Source: Herbiconiux sp. VKM Ac-1786
GTDB lineage: Bacteria > Actinomycetota > Actinomycetes > Actinomycetales > Microbacteriaceae
DNA: 64,000 nucleotides
Direction of reading: 5' to 3'
Assembly (NCBI RefSeq): GCF_015350805.1
Contig: NZ_JADKSG010000002.1
Span: 1,302,001 to 1,366,000, forward strand
Part shown: positions 41,147 to 49,796 of the stretch, piece by piece
Layout: every line of letters starts with the position of its first letter
Numbering within the stretch: position 1 is the stretch's first letter
Translations under genes and position numbers: made by a program
The notes under the pieces: generated by a model
Seen by the model: only the letters and a program-made list of their open reading frames with translations
The model's database searches: none
Told to the model about the DNA's origin: nothing

Positions 41147-41755
41147 ATGGATGCGCGGCCGATCGACGTGGTGTTCCTGCACGGCGCGGGCGAGGGGGCC
41201 TTCGAGGCCGACTCGCTGCTCGCCGACGACCTCGCCCGCCGGCTCGGCCCGGGCTACGCGGTGACCGTGCCGCGGCTGCCGGTCGACGACGACTCGGGCG
41301 ACAGCGGCTGGCTCCGGATGATCGGCGAGGCCATCGACGCGGCGCACCCGCCCGTGGTGCTCGTGGGCCACTCGGCGGGCGGCTACCTGCTGCTCAAGGC
41401 GCTGGCCGCGCGGGCATCCGCCGCCGACGAGCCCGTCGCCCTCGTCGCCGTGATCGCGGCCCCCTACCCGGGCGGCGACCCCGACTGGACCTTCGACGGC
41501 TTCGAACTGCCCGACGACTTCGCCGAGCGCCTGCCGGCCTCGGCCGGGCTGCTCCTCTACGCGAGCGAGGACGACGAGATCGTGCCCTTCGCCCACCGCG
41601 ACCTCTACGCGACCGCCCTGCCGGGCGCCGTCACCCGCACCACGACGGGCGGCCACCAGCTCGGCGCCGACCTGTCGCTCGTGGCGGCCGACATCCGCGC
41701 CCGCGTGCCCCGCAACCGGCCGCGCCACCCCTCGCCCGGCCGCACCCTGCGCTGA
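41147..41755 (+). CDS. Alpha/beta hydrolase
   Basis: This 202-residue protein has the oxyanion HGAGEGAF near the N-terminus, nucleophile Ser76 in GHSAGG, the acid Asp in EDDEIVPF and the final His in GGHQLGAD. The short length fits serine hydrolases such as YdeN/RBBP9-like proteins. The substrate is unknown. It has its own leaderless promoter and is not part of the uronate operon. Confidence 0.87.
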   Translation: MDARPIDVVFLHGAGEGAFEADSLLADDLARRLGPGYAVTVPRLPVDDDSGDSGWLRMIGEAIDAAHPPVVLVGHSAGGYLLLKALAARASAADEPVALVAVIAAPYPGGDPDWTFDGFELPDDFAERLPASAGLLLYASEDDEIVPFAHRDLYATALPGAVTRTTTGGHQLGADLSLVAADIRARVPRNRPRHPSPGRTLR

Positions 41756-41767
41756 CGCCGGGCGTCA
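41753..41767. terminator. Bidirectional hairpin between convergent hydrolase genes
   Basis: TGACGCC and GGCGTCA pair perfectly around one base. The first arm includes the stop codon of the plus-strand gene. Confidence 0.45.
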
Positions 41768-41771
41768 GAGC

Positions 41772-42611
41772 TCAGGGGGCCGGGGCGGGTGCCAGTACGT
41801 CGGCCAGGAACGCGAGCGTCTGCCCGATCGCCGCGGGGGTGTACCCCTCGGCGTGGTGCGTGCCCGGCACGAGCTGCAGCGTGCTCGCCACGCCGACCGC
41901 CGAGAGCGCCTGCTGCATCGCCTGCGGGTCGCGCACCGGCACGAACTCGTTCAGCGAGTTGGCGAGGTAGACCGGGCCGGCCGCCGCGGTCGCATGACCC
42001 GTGGTGGAGGCCTCGGCGAGCAGGGAGCGGTCGCCGCCGACCTCCTGCAGCACGGTGAAGCGCAGGAACGCGTCGTCGGGCCCGGTCTGGTTGATGTCGG
42101 CGCTCTTCATGGCGTCGAGATCCTGCTGGGTGGGCTCGGCGATGGTGCCGTCGGTGGCCGCCACGATCCCCGCGAGGTCGAAGATGCCCGACCAGCTGAC
42201 CGCCGGGCGCCCCGTCGCCAGCCCCGCCTCGACCGAGAGGTTGCCGCCCGCCGAGCCGCCGAAGAACGCTACGCGCCCGCGGTCGAAGCGCTGCTCCGAC
42301 GCCAGCAGCCAGCGGTACGCCGTCAGCACGTCGTCGCGGCTCGCCGGGAAGGTGTGCTGCGGCGCCTCGCGGTAGTCGGGCACGGCCACGAGGTAGCCGG
42401 CCTCGACCAGGGTCGCGGCGAGCGGCGGCTCCTTGGACTTGTCGCCGCGGAACCACCCGCCCCCGTGAATGAGCACGATCGCCGCCCGCTCGTCGTCGGC
42501 CGGCCCGTCGGCATCGCGGTGGTAGAAGTCGAGCAGCAGCGGCGTGCCGCCGGCCTCGCCGTAGCTCACGTCGGTGGTCACGGTCATCGCGGCCGCGTCG
42601 GGCTGGTTCAT
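41772..42611 (-). CDS. Alpha/beta hydrolase (carboxylesterase-like)
   Basis: This 279-residue protein starts at ATG 42611 (MNQPDAAAM), with GGGAGAC upstream. The oxyanion motif HGGGW (residues 49-53) and nucleophile Ser120 in GGSAGG place it in the hormone-sensitive lipase/esterase branch. The acid is in FVPVRDP and the His in GTHHAEGY. It has no signal peptide. It could remove acetyl or other acyl groups from imported sugars, but nothing next to it proves this. Confidence 0.88.
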   Translation of the reverse strand: MNQPDAAAMTVTTDVSYGEAGGTPLLLDFYHRDADGPADDERAAIVLIHGGGWFRGDKSKEPPLAATLVEAGYLVAVPDYREAPQHTFPASRDDVLTAYRWLLASEQRFDRGRVAFFGGSAGGNLSVEAGLATGRPAVSWSGIFDLAGIVAATDGTIAEPTQQDLDAMKSADINQTGPDDAFLRFTVLQEVGGDRSLLAEASTTGHATAAAGPVYLANSLNEFVPVRDPQAMQQALSAVGVASTLQLVPGTHHAEGYTPAAIGQTLAFLADVLAPAPAP

Positions 42612-42726
42612 GGTGTCTCCCGGTTGGTGGTGTCGTCGACGGATGCTCGACGGTGGTCGAAGGGCCGGGTGCCGCACCCCGGTGCGGCCGATGCCCGGCG
42701 GTGGCCTCTCGGAGCGAGGCCGCGCA

Positions 42727-43206
42727 TCAGCGGCTGCGCCTCAGCAGGTACGTGTGCTCCCCCGCCAGCACGACCTCGGAGCGCTGGTTGTGCACCGTCA
42801 CCCGTGCCGTGACCACGCCGTTCGAGCCCTCGGGGGTGAGCGCCGTGATCTCGAGCTCGGAGTAGAGGGTGTCGCCCGCGTGCACCTCGCCGAGGAACTG
42901 CGCCGACACCCCCGTGAAGGCGATGAACACCTCGCCGATCACATGCGGGAAGAGCGTGGCGCCCGGCGCGGTGAACGCGAGCACCTGCAGCCCGTGCACG
43001 ACGGGGGCGGAGTGCCCGTGGGCCTTCGCCCAGACCTCGTCGTAGTGCACGGGGTGGTTGTCGGCCGAGACCGCCTGGAAGGCCGAGGCGTGGGCGTCGG
43101 TCAGGGTGCGGCTCGGCGCCCGGAACACCTCGCCGACCTCGAGCTCCTCGAAGGTGCGGGGCGGCACGATGGCGAAGTCGAGCGGGTCGAAGGCGGCGTC
43201 GGTCAT
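42727..43206 (-). CDS. MaoC-like hot-dog dehydratase domain protein
   Basis: This 159-residue protein has the MaoC/enoyl-CoA hydratase 2 core, with ADNHPVHYDEVWAKAHG containing the Asp-x-x-x-His pair and VVHGLQVLAF following. Such proteins hydrate enoyl-thioesters. The ATG overlaps the stop of the MFS exporter gene (ATGA), so they are cotranscribed. The link between the two is unclear. Confidence 0.9.
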   Translation of the reverse strand: MTDAAFDPLDFAIVPPRTFEELEVGEVFRAPSRTLTDAHASAFQAVSADNHPVHYDEVWAKAHGHSAPVVHGLQVLAFTAPGATLFPHVIGEVFIAFTGVSAQFLGEVHAGDTLYSELEITALTPEGSNGVVTARVTVHNQRSEVVLAGEHTYLLRRSR

Positions 43207-45044
43207 GGCTTCTCCTCGGCGGTGGGTTCCTCGGGTGCGGCGGGTGCGGGCGCGGGTGCGGCGGCGGCTCCGGGCGCCGGCGCGTCAGCGTCGGCCGCGA
43301 GCAGGTGGCGGGGCACCTCGATCGAGACGAGGTGGTCGACCGTGACCCCCGACCGCGACAGCGCCCGGGCGGCGTCGCTGATCTCGGAGTCCCAGCCGGT
43401 GGTGCGCGTGCGGTGCTGGCTGAGGTGCTCCCGCCACGAGCCGACCGTGAAGGCCTCCACGATGAATCCCGGATGCTCGCGGTCGTCGTACAGCGTCCAG
43501 GTGCGCGCCCCGGTGCGGCGCCGGCTCTGCTCGACCCGCCGCATCAGCTGGAGGAAGCGGATGCGGTCGGCGTCGGCGATCTCGTACCGCACGATCACGA
43601 GGGTGCTGCCGTCGGGATCGAGCGGCGGGCGGGCGCCCGGGGCACCCGGAGTGCTCGAGGCGCCCGGGGCACCCGGGGCATCCGCGAGCGGGTCGCCGTC
43701 GTCGGGCCCGGCCGGCAGCTCGACCGGCGGCACATCGGTGAGCGGCATCGGTGCGAGCACCCGGCTCTTGCCAGAGGTCGGCAGCAGCGGCCGGAACAGC
43801 AGCCACACGGCGGTCAGCACCACCACCCCGCCCGCGCCCACGACGGTCACGACCACCCCGATCGACGTGCCGAGCGCCCCGGCGATCGTCGCGCCGAGCG
43901 CGGTGCCGCCGAACAGCACGAGCTGGTAGACCGACAGCCCCCGGGTGCGCACCCACGCCGGCAGGAACGACTGCACCGTGCCGTTGAGCGTCGCGATCAC
44001 CCCGATCCAGGCGAGGCCCACCAGCACGAGCACCGGCAGGGTGATCAGCAGGGCGTCCGAGAGCGCGACCCCCGCGATGCCGAGCCCGTAGAGGGCGCTC
44101 GTCGCCACGATCAGCCGGCTGGTCCCCCAGACGTCCCGGAGCTTCGGGATGAGGAACGCCCCGCCGATCGAGCCGACCCCGAGGGCGGCCAGCAGCAGAC
44201 CGTAGCCGTTCGAGTCGAGCTTCAGCCGAACATCCGCCAGCACCGGCAGCAGGGCCCAGAGCGCGTTCGCCGGCACGATGAACAGCAGCAGCTGCAGGTA
44301 GAGGCGGCGCACCACGCCGGCGTGCGCGACGTAGCGCAGGCCCGCGCGGGTGGCCGAGAAGAAGGGCTCGCGATCGGTCTTCGGCGGCCGGTAGCCCCGC
44401 CACAGCACGAGCACCAGCAGCAGCCCCGCGAAGCTCGCGGCGTTCAGCGCGAACACGAACGGGATGCCGAGCGACGCGATCGCCAGCCCCGCCAGCGCCG
44501 GACCGATGGCCCGCGCCACGTTCACCCCGATCGACGACAGCGAGGCGGCGTTCGCGATCAGCTTGGTGGGCACGATCTCGGGCACGATCGCCTGGTAGGC
44601 GGGCAGCTGCACGGCCGAGGCCGTGCCGAGCGCGAAGGTCAGCGCGAGCAGCAGCACGGGGTTCATCGCCCCGGCCGCGGTGAGCAGCGCCAGGGCGAGG
44701 GCGGTGAGCGCCTGCACGCTCTGCACCCCGATCAGGAGCAGCCGCCGGTTCGCGAACTCCCCGAGCACGCCGGCCGGGATGCCGAACAGCAGCACCGGCG
44801 CCGCCGACGCCGTCGACACCAGCGCGATCACCGCGGGCGAGGCGTTCTGCTCGACGAGGAACCACTGGGCTCCGACGGTCTGCATCCAGCCGCCGATGTT
44901 GCTGATCAGCCCGGCGATCCACAGCCACCGGAAGATGCGCACCCCGAGCGGCGCCAGCGCCCCCACCCGCGCCGCCGTGGCCGAGCCCGGCGCCGTGGCC
45001 GAGGCGGTGGACGCCGCCGGAGACACGGTGGGATCGCTGGTCAT
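43203..45044 (-). CDS. MFS exporter with C-terminal monooxygenase-like domain (MFS_3/DitE type)
   Basis: This 613-residue protein starts at ATG 45044 behind GGAGGAAGG. Residues 30-420 hold about twelve membrane helices of the MFS_3 (transmembrane secretion effector) family, with IGGWMQTVGAQWFL at the start. A Pro/Gly-rich linker (GAPGASSTPGAPGA) leads to a soluble domain of antibiotic-biosynthesis-monooxygenase shape, VIVRYEIADADRIRF to SWREHLSQHRTRTTGWD. This two-part layout is known in the family. Export of a small metabolite or drug is expected. Confidence 0.9.
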   Translation of the reverse strand: MTSDPTVSPAASTASATAPGSATAARVGALAPLGVRIFRWLWIAGLISNIGGWMQTVGAQWFLVEQNASPAVIALVSTASAAPVLLFGIPAGVLGEFANRRLLLIGVQSVQALTALALALLTAAGAMNPVLLLALTFALGTASAVQLPAYQAIVPEIVPTKLIANAASLSSIGVNVARAIGPALAGLAIASLGIPFVFALNAASFAGLLLVLVLWRGYRPPKTDREPFFSATRAGLRYVAHAGVVRRLYLQLLLFIVPANALWALLPVLADVRLKLDSNGYGLLLAALGVGSIGGAFLIPKLRDVWGTSRLIVATSALYGLGIAGVALSDALLITLPVLVLVGLAWIGVIATLNGTVQSFLPAWVRTRGLSVYQLVLFGGTALGATIAGALGTSIGVVVTVVGAGGVVVLTAVWLLFRPLLPTSGKSRVLAPMPLTDVPPVELPAGPDDGDPLADAPGAPGASSTPGAPGARPPLDPDGSTLVIVRYEIADADRIRFLQLMRRVEQSRRRTGARTWTLYDDREHPGFIVEAFTVGSWREHLSQHRTRTTGWDSEISDAARALSRSGVTVDHLVSIEVPRHLLAADADAPAPGAAAAPAPAPAAPEEPTAEEKP

Positions 45045-45160
45045 CGACACGCCTTCCTCCGGGCGCCCCACGCGCCCGTCGCAGCGAATCTACGGGCGTC
45101 GACGACCCGCCGCCTGTCCCTGCTGGTACCACGCAGGCCGGCCCGAGCAGGCCCGGCGGC

Positions 45161-46486
45161 TCAGCCGAGGAGGCGGAGGTCGGGGATGCGCACCGGCTCG
45201 CCCGTCGCGAGCGAGAGGTTGCCCGCGATGCCGACCGAGACGGCCTTGACGCCGTCCGCGAAGCCCGCGACGCGCCCCAGCGGTTCGTCGACCGCGACCC
45301 GGTGGAAGAGGTGGTCGAGCAGGTACGCGTCACCACCCCCGTGCCCGCCGATGCCCTCGGGGATCTCGACGACGCGCGCGCCCTCCCAGTGCCGCTGCAC
45401 GACGAGGCGCTCCGAGTCGGGGCGCACGTCGTCCTCCGGCGAGTAGCCGGGGTTGGCGCTCGGGTCGACGACCACGCGCCCGTCCTCCCCGATCAGCACC
45501 GCGCCGCGCTCGACGACCTCGAGCTCGGCCCGCCCCTCGGTGCCGCTGACCGAGACCCGGTAGCCCTCCCAGGGCGAGTGCGCGTTCAGCGAGTAGCTCA
45601 ACGTGGCACCGGAGTCGTAGTCGACCAGGGCCGCGAGGTTGTCCTCGATGGTGATGCCCGGGTCGAAGACGTCGCGGTCGCGCAGGTAGCCGTCGTGGTG
45701 CTCGTTGTCGAGGTAGAGCTCCTTCATCCGGGCGTCGGCCGTGAGGTCGAGCGCGAACGGGTCGCCGGTCACCCCGGTGCCGCGGGCCGGACGCTCGCCG
45801 AGCCCCCGCTCGGCGGCGTTCGCCGCCCCGTAGAAGCGCAGGCCGCCGCTCGCGAACACCCGCACGGGGGTCGCCGCGATCCACCAGTTCACCAGGTCGA
45901 AGTGGTGCGAGGCCTTGTGCACGAACAGCCCGCCCGAGTTCGCCTTGTCGCGGTGCCAGCGCCGGAAGTAGTCCGCCCCGTGCACCGTGTCGAGCGCCCA
46001 CTCGAAGTGCACCGCGGTGACCCGGCCGATCGTGCCGTCGGCGATCACGGAGCGCAGCGCGCTGTTGCGCGGCGAGTAGCGGTAGTTGAACGTCGTGATG
46101 ACCTCGCGGCCGGTCGCCTCGATCGCCGCGGCGATCCGGCGCACGCTCTCGACGTCGATCGTCAGCGGCTTCTCCACGACCACGTCGGCGCCGGCCTCGA
46201 GCGCCCGCACCACGTAGTCGGCGTGGGTGAAGTCGGGGGTGGTGATGATCACGCGGTCGATGCGCTCGTCCACGATCATCCGCTCGAGCTGGTCGGGCGT
46301 GTAGCGCTTCGGTGCCCGGATGCCCGCCGCCGTCACCTGGCGCTCGTAGACGTCGAGGCGGCCGGGGTTCACGTCGCTCCACGCGACGAGCTCGGCGACG
46401 TCGGCGTGCGGGCCGGTCAGCCCGCGCACGTAGAGGTCGGCCCGGCCGCCCGTTCCGATGAGTGCGTAGCGTTCGGTCTGGGCCAT
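45161..46486 (-). CDS. Gfo/Idh/MocA family oxidoreductase
   Basis: This 441-residue protein starts at ATG 46486 behind AGGAAGAG. The Rossmann motif is ALIGTGGRADLYVRG, the active-site Lys is in VVVEKPLTIDV and the C-terminal domain has KASHHFDLVNWW. It is longer than its two paralogs in the window. It is divergent from a LacI gene with two operator-like palindromes between them. It probably oxidises or reduces an imported sugar or sugar acid; substrate unknown. Confidence 0.9.
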   Translation of the reverse strand: MAQTERYALIGTGGRADLYVRGLTGPHADVAELVAWSDVNPGRLDVYERQVTAAGIRAPKRYTPDQLERMIVDERIDRVIITTPDFTHADYVVRALEAGADVVVEKPLTIDVESVRRIAAAIEATGREVITTFNYRYSPRNSALRSVIADGTIGRVTAVHFEWALDTVHGADYFRRWHRDKANSGGLFVHKASHHFDLVNWWIAATPVRVFASGGLRFYGAANAAERGLGERPARGTGVTGDPFALDLTADARMKELYLDNEHHDGYLRDRDVFDPGITIEDNLAALVDYDSGATLSYSLNAHSPWEGYRVSVSGTEGRAELEVVERGAVLIGEDGRVVVDPSANPGYSPEDDVRPDSERLVVQRHWEGARVVEIPEGIGGHGGGDAYLLDHLFHRVAVDEPLGRVAGFADGVKAVSVGIAGNLSLATGEPVRIPDLRLLG

Positions 46487-46528
46487 GGCGCTCTTCCTGG
46501 TTCTGGCGCCTGCGCGCCGTCGCGTTCG

Positions 46529-46542
46529 AGAAAGCGCTTGCC
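46529..46542. promoter_or_regulatory. LacI-type operator 1 between Gfo/Idh/MocA and lacI-like genes
   Basis: AGAAAGCGCTTGCC is a one-mismatch match to the operator, 43 bases before the oxidoreductase start. Confidence 0.7.
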
Positions 46543-46584
46543 GATCATCCGGGAGCCGACTGCGTCGAGAGCCGCCCGGCTGCG

Positions 46585-46598
46585 AGAAAGCGCTATCC
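46585..46598. promoter_or_regulatory. LacI-type operator 2 between Gfo/Idh/MocA and lacI-like genes
   Basis: AGAAAGCGCTATCC lies 56 bp (centre to centre) from operator 1. Two sites on the same face could allow looping. Confidence 0.7.
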
Positions 46599-46716
46599 CA
46601 AGTTGTACCAGGGGCGCGCTGAGAGGGCAAACGTCCCGGGCGGGGCGGCGGGGTCGCGATAGCATCGGGATCGCTCGGGCAACGACCGCCCGCGCCATCC
46701 GGCACCGGAGGAACGC

Positions 46717-47805
46717 ATGACCGGGAACACCCCCGACGGCCCCACGGCACCCCCGCTCGACGCGGGCCCGCGCCGCAGCTCGCCCGCGACGCTCGAAGAC
46801 GTCGCCCGCGCGGCCGGGGTGTCGCTCGCCACCGCGTCCCGCTCGCTGAACGGCAGCAGCCGCACGGTGAACGCCGACTACCGCAGCAAGGTGCTCGACG
46901 CGGCGGCGCGGCTGAACTACTCCCCCAACCTCTCGGCGCAGGCCGTGGCCCGCGGCAGCACGATGACCGTGGCGCTCGTGGTCGCCGACATCACCGACCC
47001 GTACTTCTCCTCGATCGCGGCCGGGGTGGTGGCCGAGGCCGACCAGGGGCGCCTGATCGTCACGATGGCCGCCACCGAGCGCGACTCCGAGCGCGAGCTC
47101 GAGATCGTGCGCACCCTGCGCGGGCAGCGGCCGAAGGTCATCATCCTGGCCGGCTCGCGGCGCGAGGGCGATCCGTCGCAGGCCGCGCTGAAGAGCGAGC
47201 TCGAGGACTACGAGCGGGCCGGCGGGCGGGTCGTGCTGATCAGCCGCAACGAGCTCGGCTTCCGCACGGTGCAGATCGACAACGCCTCGGGGGCGTCCGC
47301 TCTCGCCGCGTCGCTGGTGGAGCTCGGCTACCGCCGCTTCTCGGTGCTCACCGGCAATCGCGAGCTGAAGACGGCCGCCGACCGCCTCGACGGCTTCACG
47401 GCCGAGCTGGAGCGGGCGGGCATCCGCGTCGAGGCCGACCGCGTGGTGCAGAGCGCCTTCACCCGCGACGGCGGCTACGAGGGCATGCAGACGCTGATCG
47501 CCGCCGGCCTGCAACCCAACGAGGCCGTCTTCGCGGTGAACGACGTGATGGCGGTCGGCGCGCTGTCGGCGCTGCGGGATGCGGGGCTCACCCCAGGGGC
47601 GGACGTGGCGGTCGCGGGGTTCGACGACATCCCCACGGTGCAGGACGTCTGGCCCACCCTCACGACGGTGACCGTGCCGCTCGTCGAGGTCGGCCGCACG
47701 GCGCTCCGCCTCGCCCTCGAGGACGCGGACGCCGCCGCCGTGTCGGCCGGCTCCCCCGTCGCGACCTCGGTCGTGGTGCGCGACAGCACACCACGCCGCG
47801 CCTGA
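46717..47805 (+). CDS. LacI family transcriptional regulator
   Basis: This 362-residue repressor has its HTH at about residues 25-47 (TLEDVARAAGVSLATASRSL) and a sugar-sensing domain. Its start ATG 46717 is preceded by GGAGGAA and possibly by a TAGCAT -10 box at 46660-46665. It is divergent from the Gfo/Idh/MocA gene and likely binds the two palindromes in between. The inducer is unknown. Confidence 0.93.
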   Translation: MTGNTPDGPTAPPLDAGPRRSSPATLEDVARAAGVSLATASRSLNGSSRTVNADYRSKVLDAAARLNYSPNLSAQAVARGSTMTVALVVADITDPYFSSIAAGVVAEADQGRLIVTMAATERDSERELEIVRTLRGQRPKVIILAGSRREGDPSQAALKSELEDYERAGGRVVLISRNELGFRTVQIDNASGASALAASLVELGYRRFSVLTGNRELKTAADRLDGFTAELERAGIRVEADRVVQSAFTRDGGYEGMQTLIAAGLQPNEAVFAVNDVMAVGALSALRDAGLTPGADVAVAGFDDIPTVQDVWPTLTTVTVPLVEVGRTALRLALEDADAAAVSAGSPVATSVVVRDSTPRRA

Positions 47806-47863
47806 CGCGCCGGCTCCGCACAGCTCACCACAGGGCGCCTGACCCGCCGGCTCCGCGACAGCT
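47798..47863. repeat. Direct repeat of about 29 bp spanning the lacI-like stop codon
   Basis: Copies at 47798-47826 and 47834-47863 share the core CCGGCTCCGC and the frame around a TGA, with a few differences. The second copy lies outside the gene. Confidence 0.7.
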
Positions 47864-47908
47864 CGGCCGCGCATCCGCTCACCGGCGCCGCCGGCCCCTG
47901 ACGCGCCC

Positions 47909-49684
47909 CTACGCCGACTGCACCCGGTGCAGCTCCGCGTAGCGGCCCCCCGCCGTGAGCAGCTCGTCGTGCGAGCCGACCTCCACGATCCGCCCCCGCT
48001 CGAGCACCACGATGCGATCGGCCGAGCGGATGGTCGACAGCCGGTGTGCCACCACCAGCGTGGTGCGCCCCCGCATCAGCCGCGCCAGCGCCTCCTTCAC
48101 GGCGGCCTCCGACTCGGGGTCGAGCGCGCTCGTGGCCTCGTCCAGCAGCAGCACCCGCGGGTCGCGCACGAGCGCCCGCGCGATGGCGATGCGCTGCCGC
48201 TGACCACCCGAGAGCCGGGCGCCGCGCTCGCCGACGACGGTGTCCCAGCCCTCGGGCTGCGACGCCACGATCTCCAGCGCGTTCGCGTCGCGGAGCGCCG
48301 CCCGCACCGTCTCGTCGGACACCGGCCCGAGCCCGTAGGCCACGTTCTCCCGGATCGACCCCTCGAACAGCACCGACTCCTGCGGCACCACCGACACGAA
48401 CCGCCGGAACGACCTCAGGTCGAGCGTCTCCATGTCGACCCCGTCGAGCAGCACCCGCCCCGACGCCGGCCGGAGGAACCCCAGCACCAGGTTCAGCATC
48501 GTCGACTTGCCCGACCCGCTCGACCCGACGAAGGCGATGGTCTCCCCCGGATGCACGTGCAGCCGGATCCCGCTCAGCGAGTCCGTCTCGGCACCGGGGT
48601 ACCGGAACGACACGTCGTCGAGCTCCAGCTCGCCCGCCACCCGCTCGACTGCGACCTTGCCCTCGTTGTGCTCGAGATCCGGATCCTGCAGCACCTCCGC
48701 CATCGACCGGATCGACTCCGTGCCGCGCGCCACGATCGGCAGCAGCATCAGCAGGCTCGTCATGCTGCTGGTCAGCAGCGCGAAGTACGAGCTCAGCAGC
48801 ACGACCTGTCCCGCCGTGATCGGCAGCCAGCCGCTGATCGACACCCACGCGGCGAGCACGAGGCAGCCCACCCCGAGCAGCTGCAGGCTCACCCAGGACA
48901 GCGACGCGAACCGCCCGTTCAGCAGGTCGAGGCTGAACCCCGCGGTGCGCACGCCCTCGGCCCCCTGCGCGACCCGCCGCACCGCCGTGCCCTCGACCCC
49001 GTGCGCCCGCGTGATCGGCATCAGCGTCGCCATCTCGCCGACCCGCGACGAGAAGGTCTCCATCTCGCGCCGGAACGTCTCGTTGCGCCGCGCCGAGCGC
49101 TTGCCGAGGACGTAGCGCAGCATCACCGCGATCGGGATGGTCAGCGCGTACACCGGCAGGAACGCCGGCACGTTGATCGCCGTCATCGTGACGGCACCGG
49201 CGAGCACCATCGTCGACGAGAGCAGCGGATGCGCGGTCTGCTGCAGCATCAGCTCGACGTTCTCGACGTCCCGCACCACCTTGGTCTGCACCACCGACGA
49301 GCTGGCCCGCGAGTGGAACCCGATCGACAGGTTCTGCAGCCGGGACGCGAGTCCGTTGCGCAGGTCGGCGCCGATCTGGCGCACCGCGGTCATGAACAGC
49401 CGCGTGTACATCACGTGGTTCGGGTAGTTCTGCAGCAGCGCCACGAGGGCGACGGCCGTCCAGATGGCGAGCGAGCTCATCGGCCCGCCGTCGACCACGA
49501 TGTCGATCACGGCGCCCGTGATGACGGGCAGGAGCCAGAGCGGGATGTCCTTCAGCACGAAGAACAGCACGGCGACGGTCACGCGGCGGCGGTGCATCCC
49601 GAGCAGGTGCAGCACCGTGCGGCCCGGATGCGCGCCGTCGACGATCCCGTCGATCCCCTGCCCGGTAAGCGCTTTCTTGGCCAT
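47909..49684 (-). CDS. ABC exporter half-transporter (fused permease and ATPase)
   Basis: This 591-residue protein has a six-helix ABC_membrane domain (about residues 35-320) followed by a nucleotide-binding domain with Walker A GSSGSGKST, signature LSGGQRQR, Walker B LLLDEATSALD and switch VAHRLST. It acts as a homo- or heterodimer; no second half is adjacent. It could export a lipid, drug or peptide. The start codon region (49665-49676) includes an AAGCGCTT palindrome resembling the LacI operators. Confidence 0.93.
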   Translation of the reverse strand: MAKKALTGQGIDGIVDGAHPGRTVLHLLGMHRRRVTVAVLFFVLKDIPLWLLPVITGAVIDIVVDGGPMSSLAIWTAVALVALLQNYPNHVMYTRLFMTAVRQIGADLRNGLASRLQNLSIGFHSRASSSVVQTKVVRDVENVELMLQQTAHPLLSSTMVLAGAVTMTAINVPAFLPVYALTIPIAVMLRYVLGKRSARRNETFRREMETFSSRVGEMATLMPITRAHGVEGTAVRRVAQGAEGVRTAGFSLDLLNGRFASLSWVSLQLLGVGCLVLAAWVSISGWLPITAGQVVLLSSYFALLTSSMTSLLMLLPIVARGTESIRSMAEVLQDPDLEHNEGKVAVERVAGELELDDVSFRYPGAETDSLSGIRLHVHPGETIAFVGSSGSGKSTMLNLVLGFLRPASGRVLLDGVDMETLDLRSFRRFVSVVPQESVLFEGSIRENVAYGLGPVSDETVRAALRDANALEIVASQPEGWDTVVGERGARLSGGQRQRIAIARALVRDPRVLLLDEATSALDPESEAAVKEALARLMRGRTTLVVAHRLSTIRSADRIVVLERGRIVEVGSHDELLTAGGRYAELHRVQSA

Positions 49685-49728
49685 ACCCCATCATCCCATC
49701 AGCCGCCCGACCGGCGCACCCCCGGTAG

Positions 49729-49785
49729 ACGCACGGATTCCCGCCGCCGAGCCCGAGGAGGCGTCGGCGGCGGGAATCCGTGCGT
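49729..49785. terminator. Long perfect hairpin after the rhamnogalacturonan lyase gene
   Basis: Arms 49729-49750 and 49764-49785 are perfectly complementary over 22 bp around a 13-base loop. The stem begins ACGCACGGATTCCC. It sits 12 bases after the lyase stop and 45 bases before the exporter start on the same strand. No T tract follows. Confidence 0.7.
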
Positions 49786-49796
49786 GAAGGCTGCCG

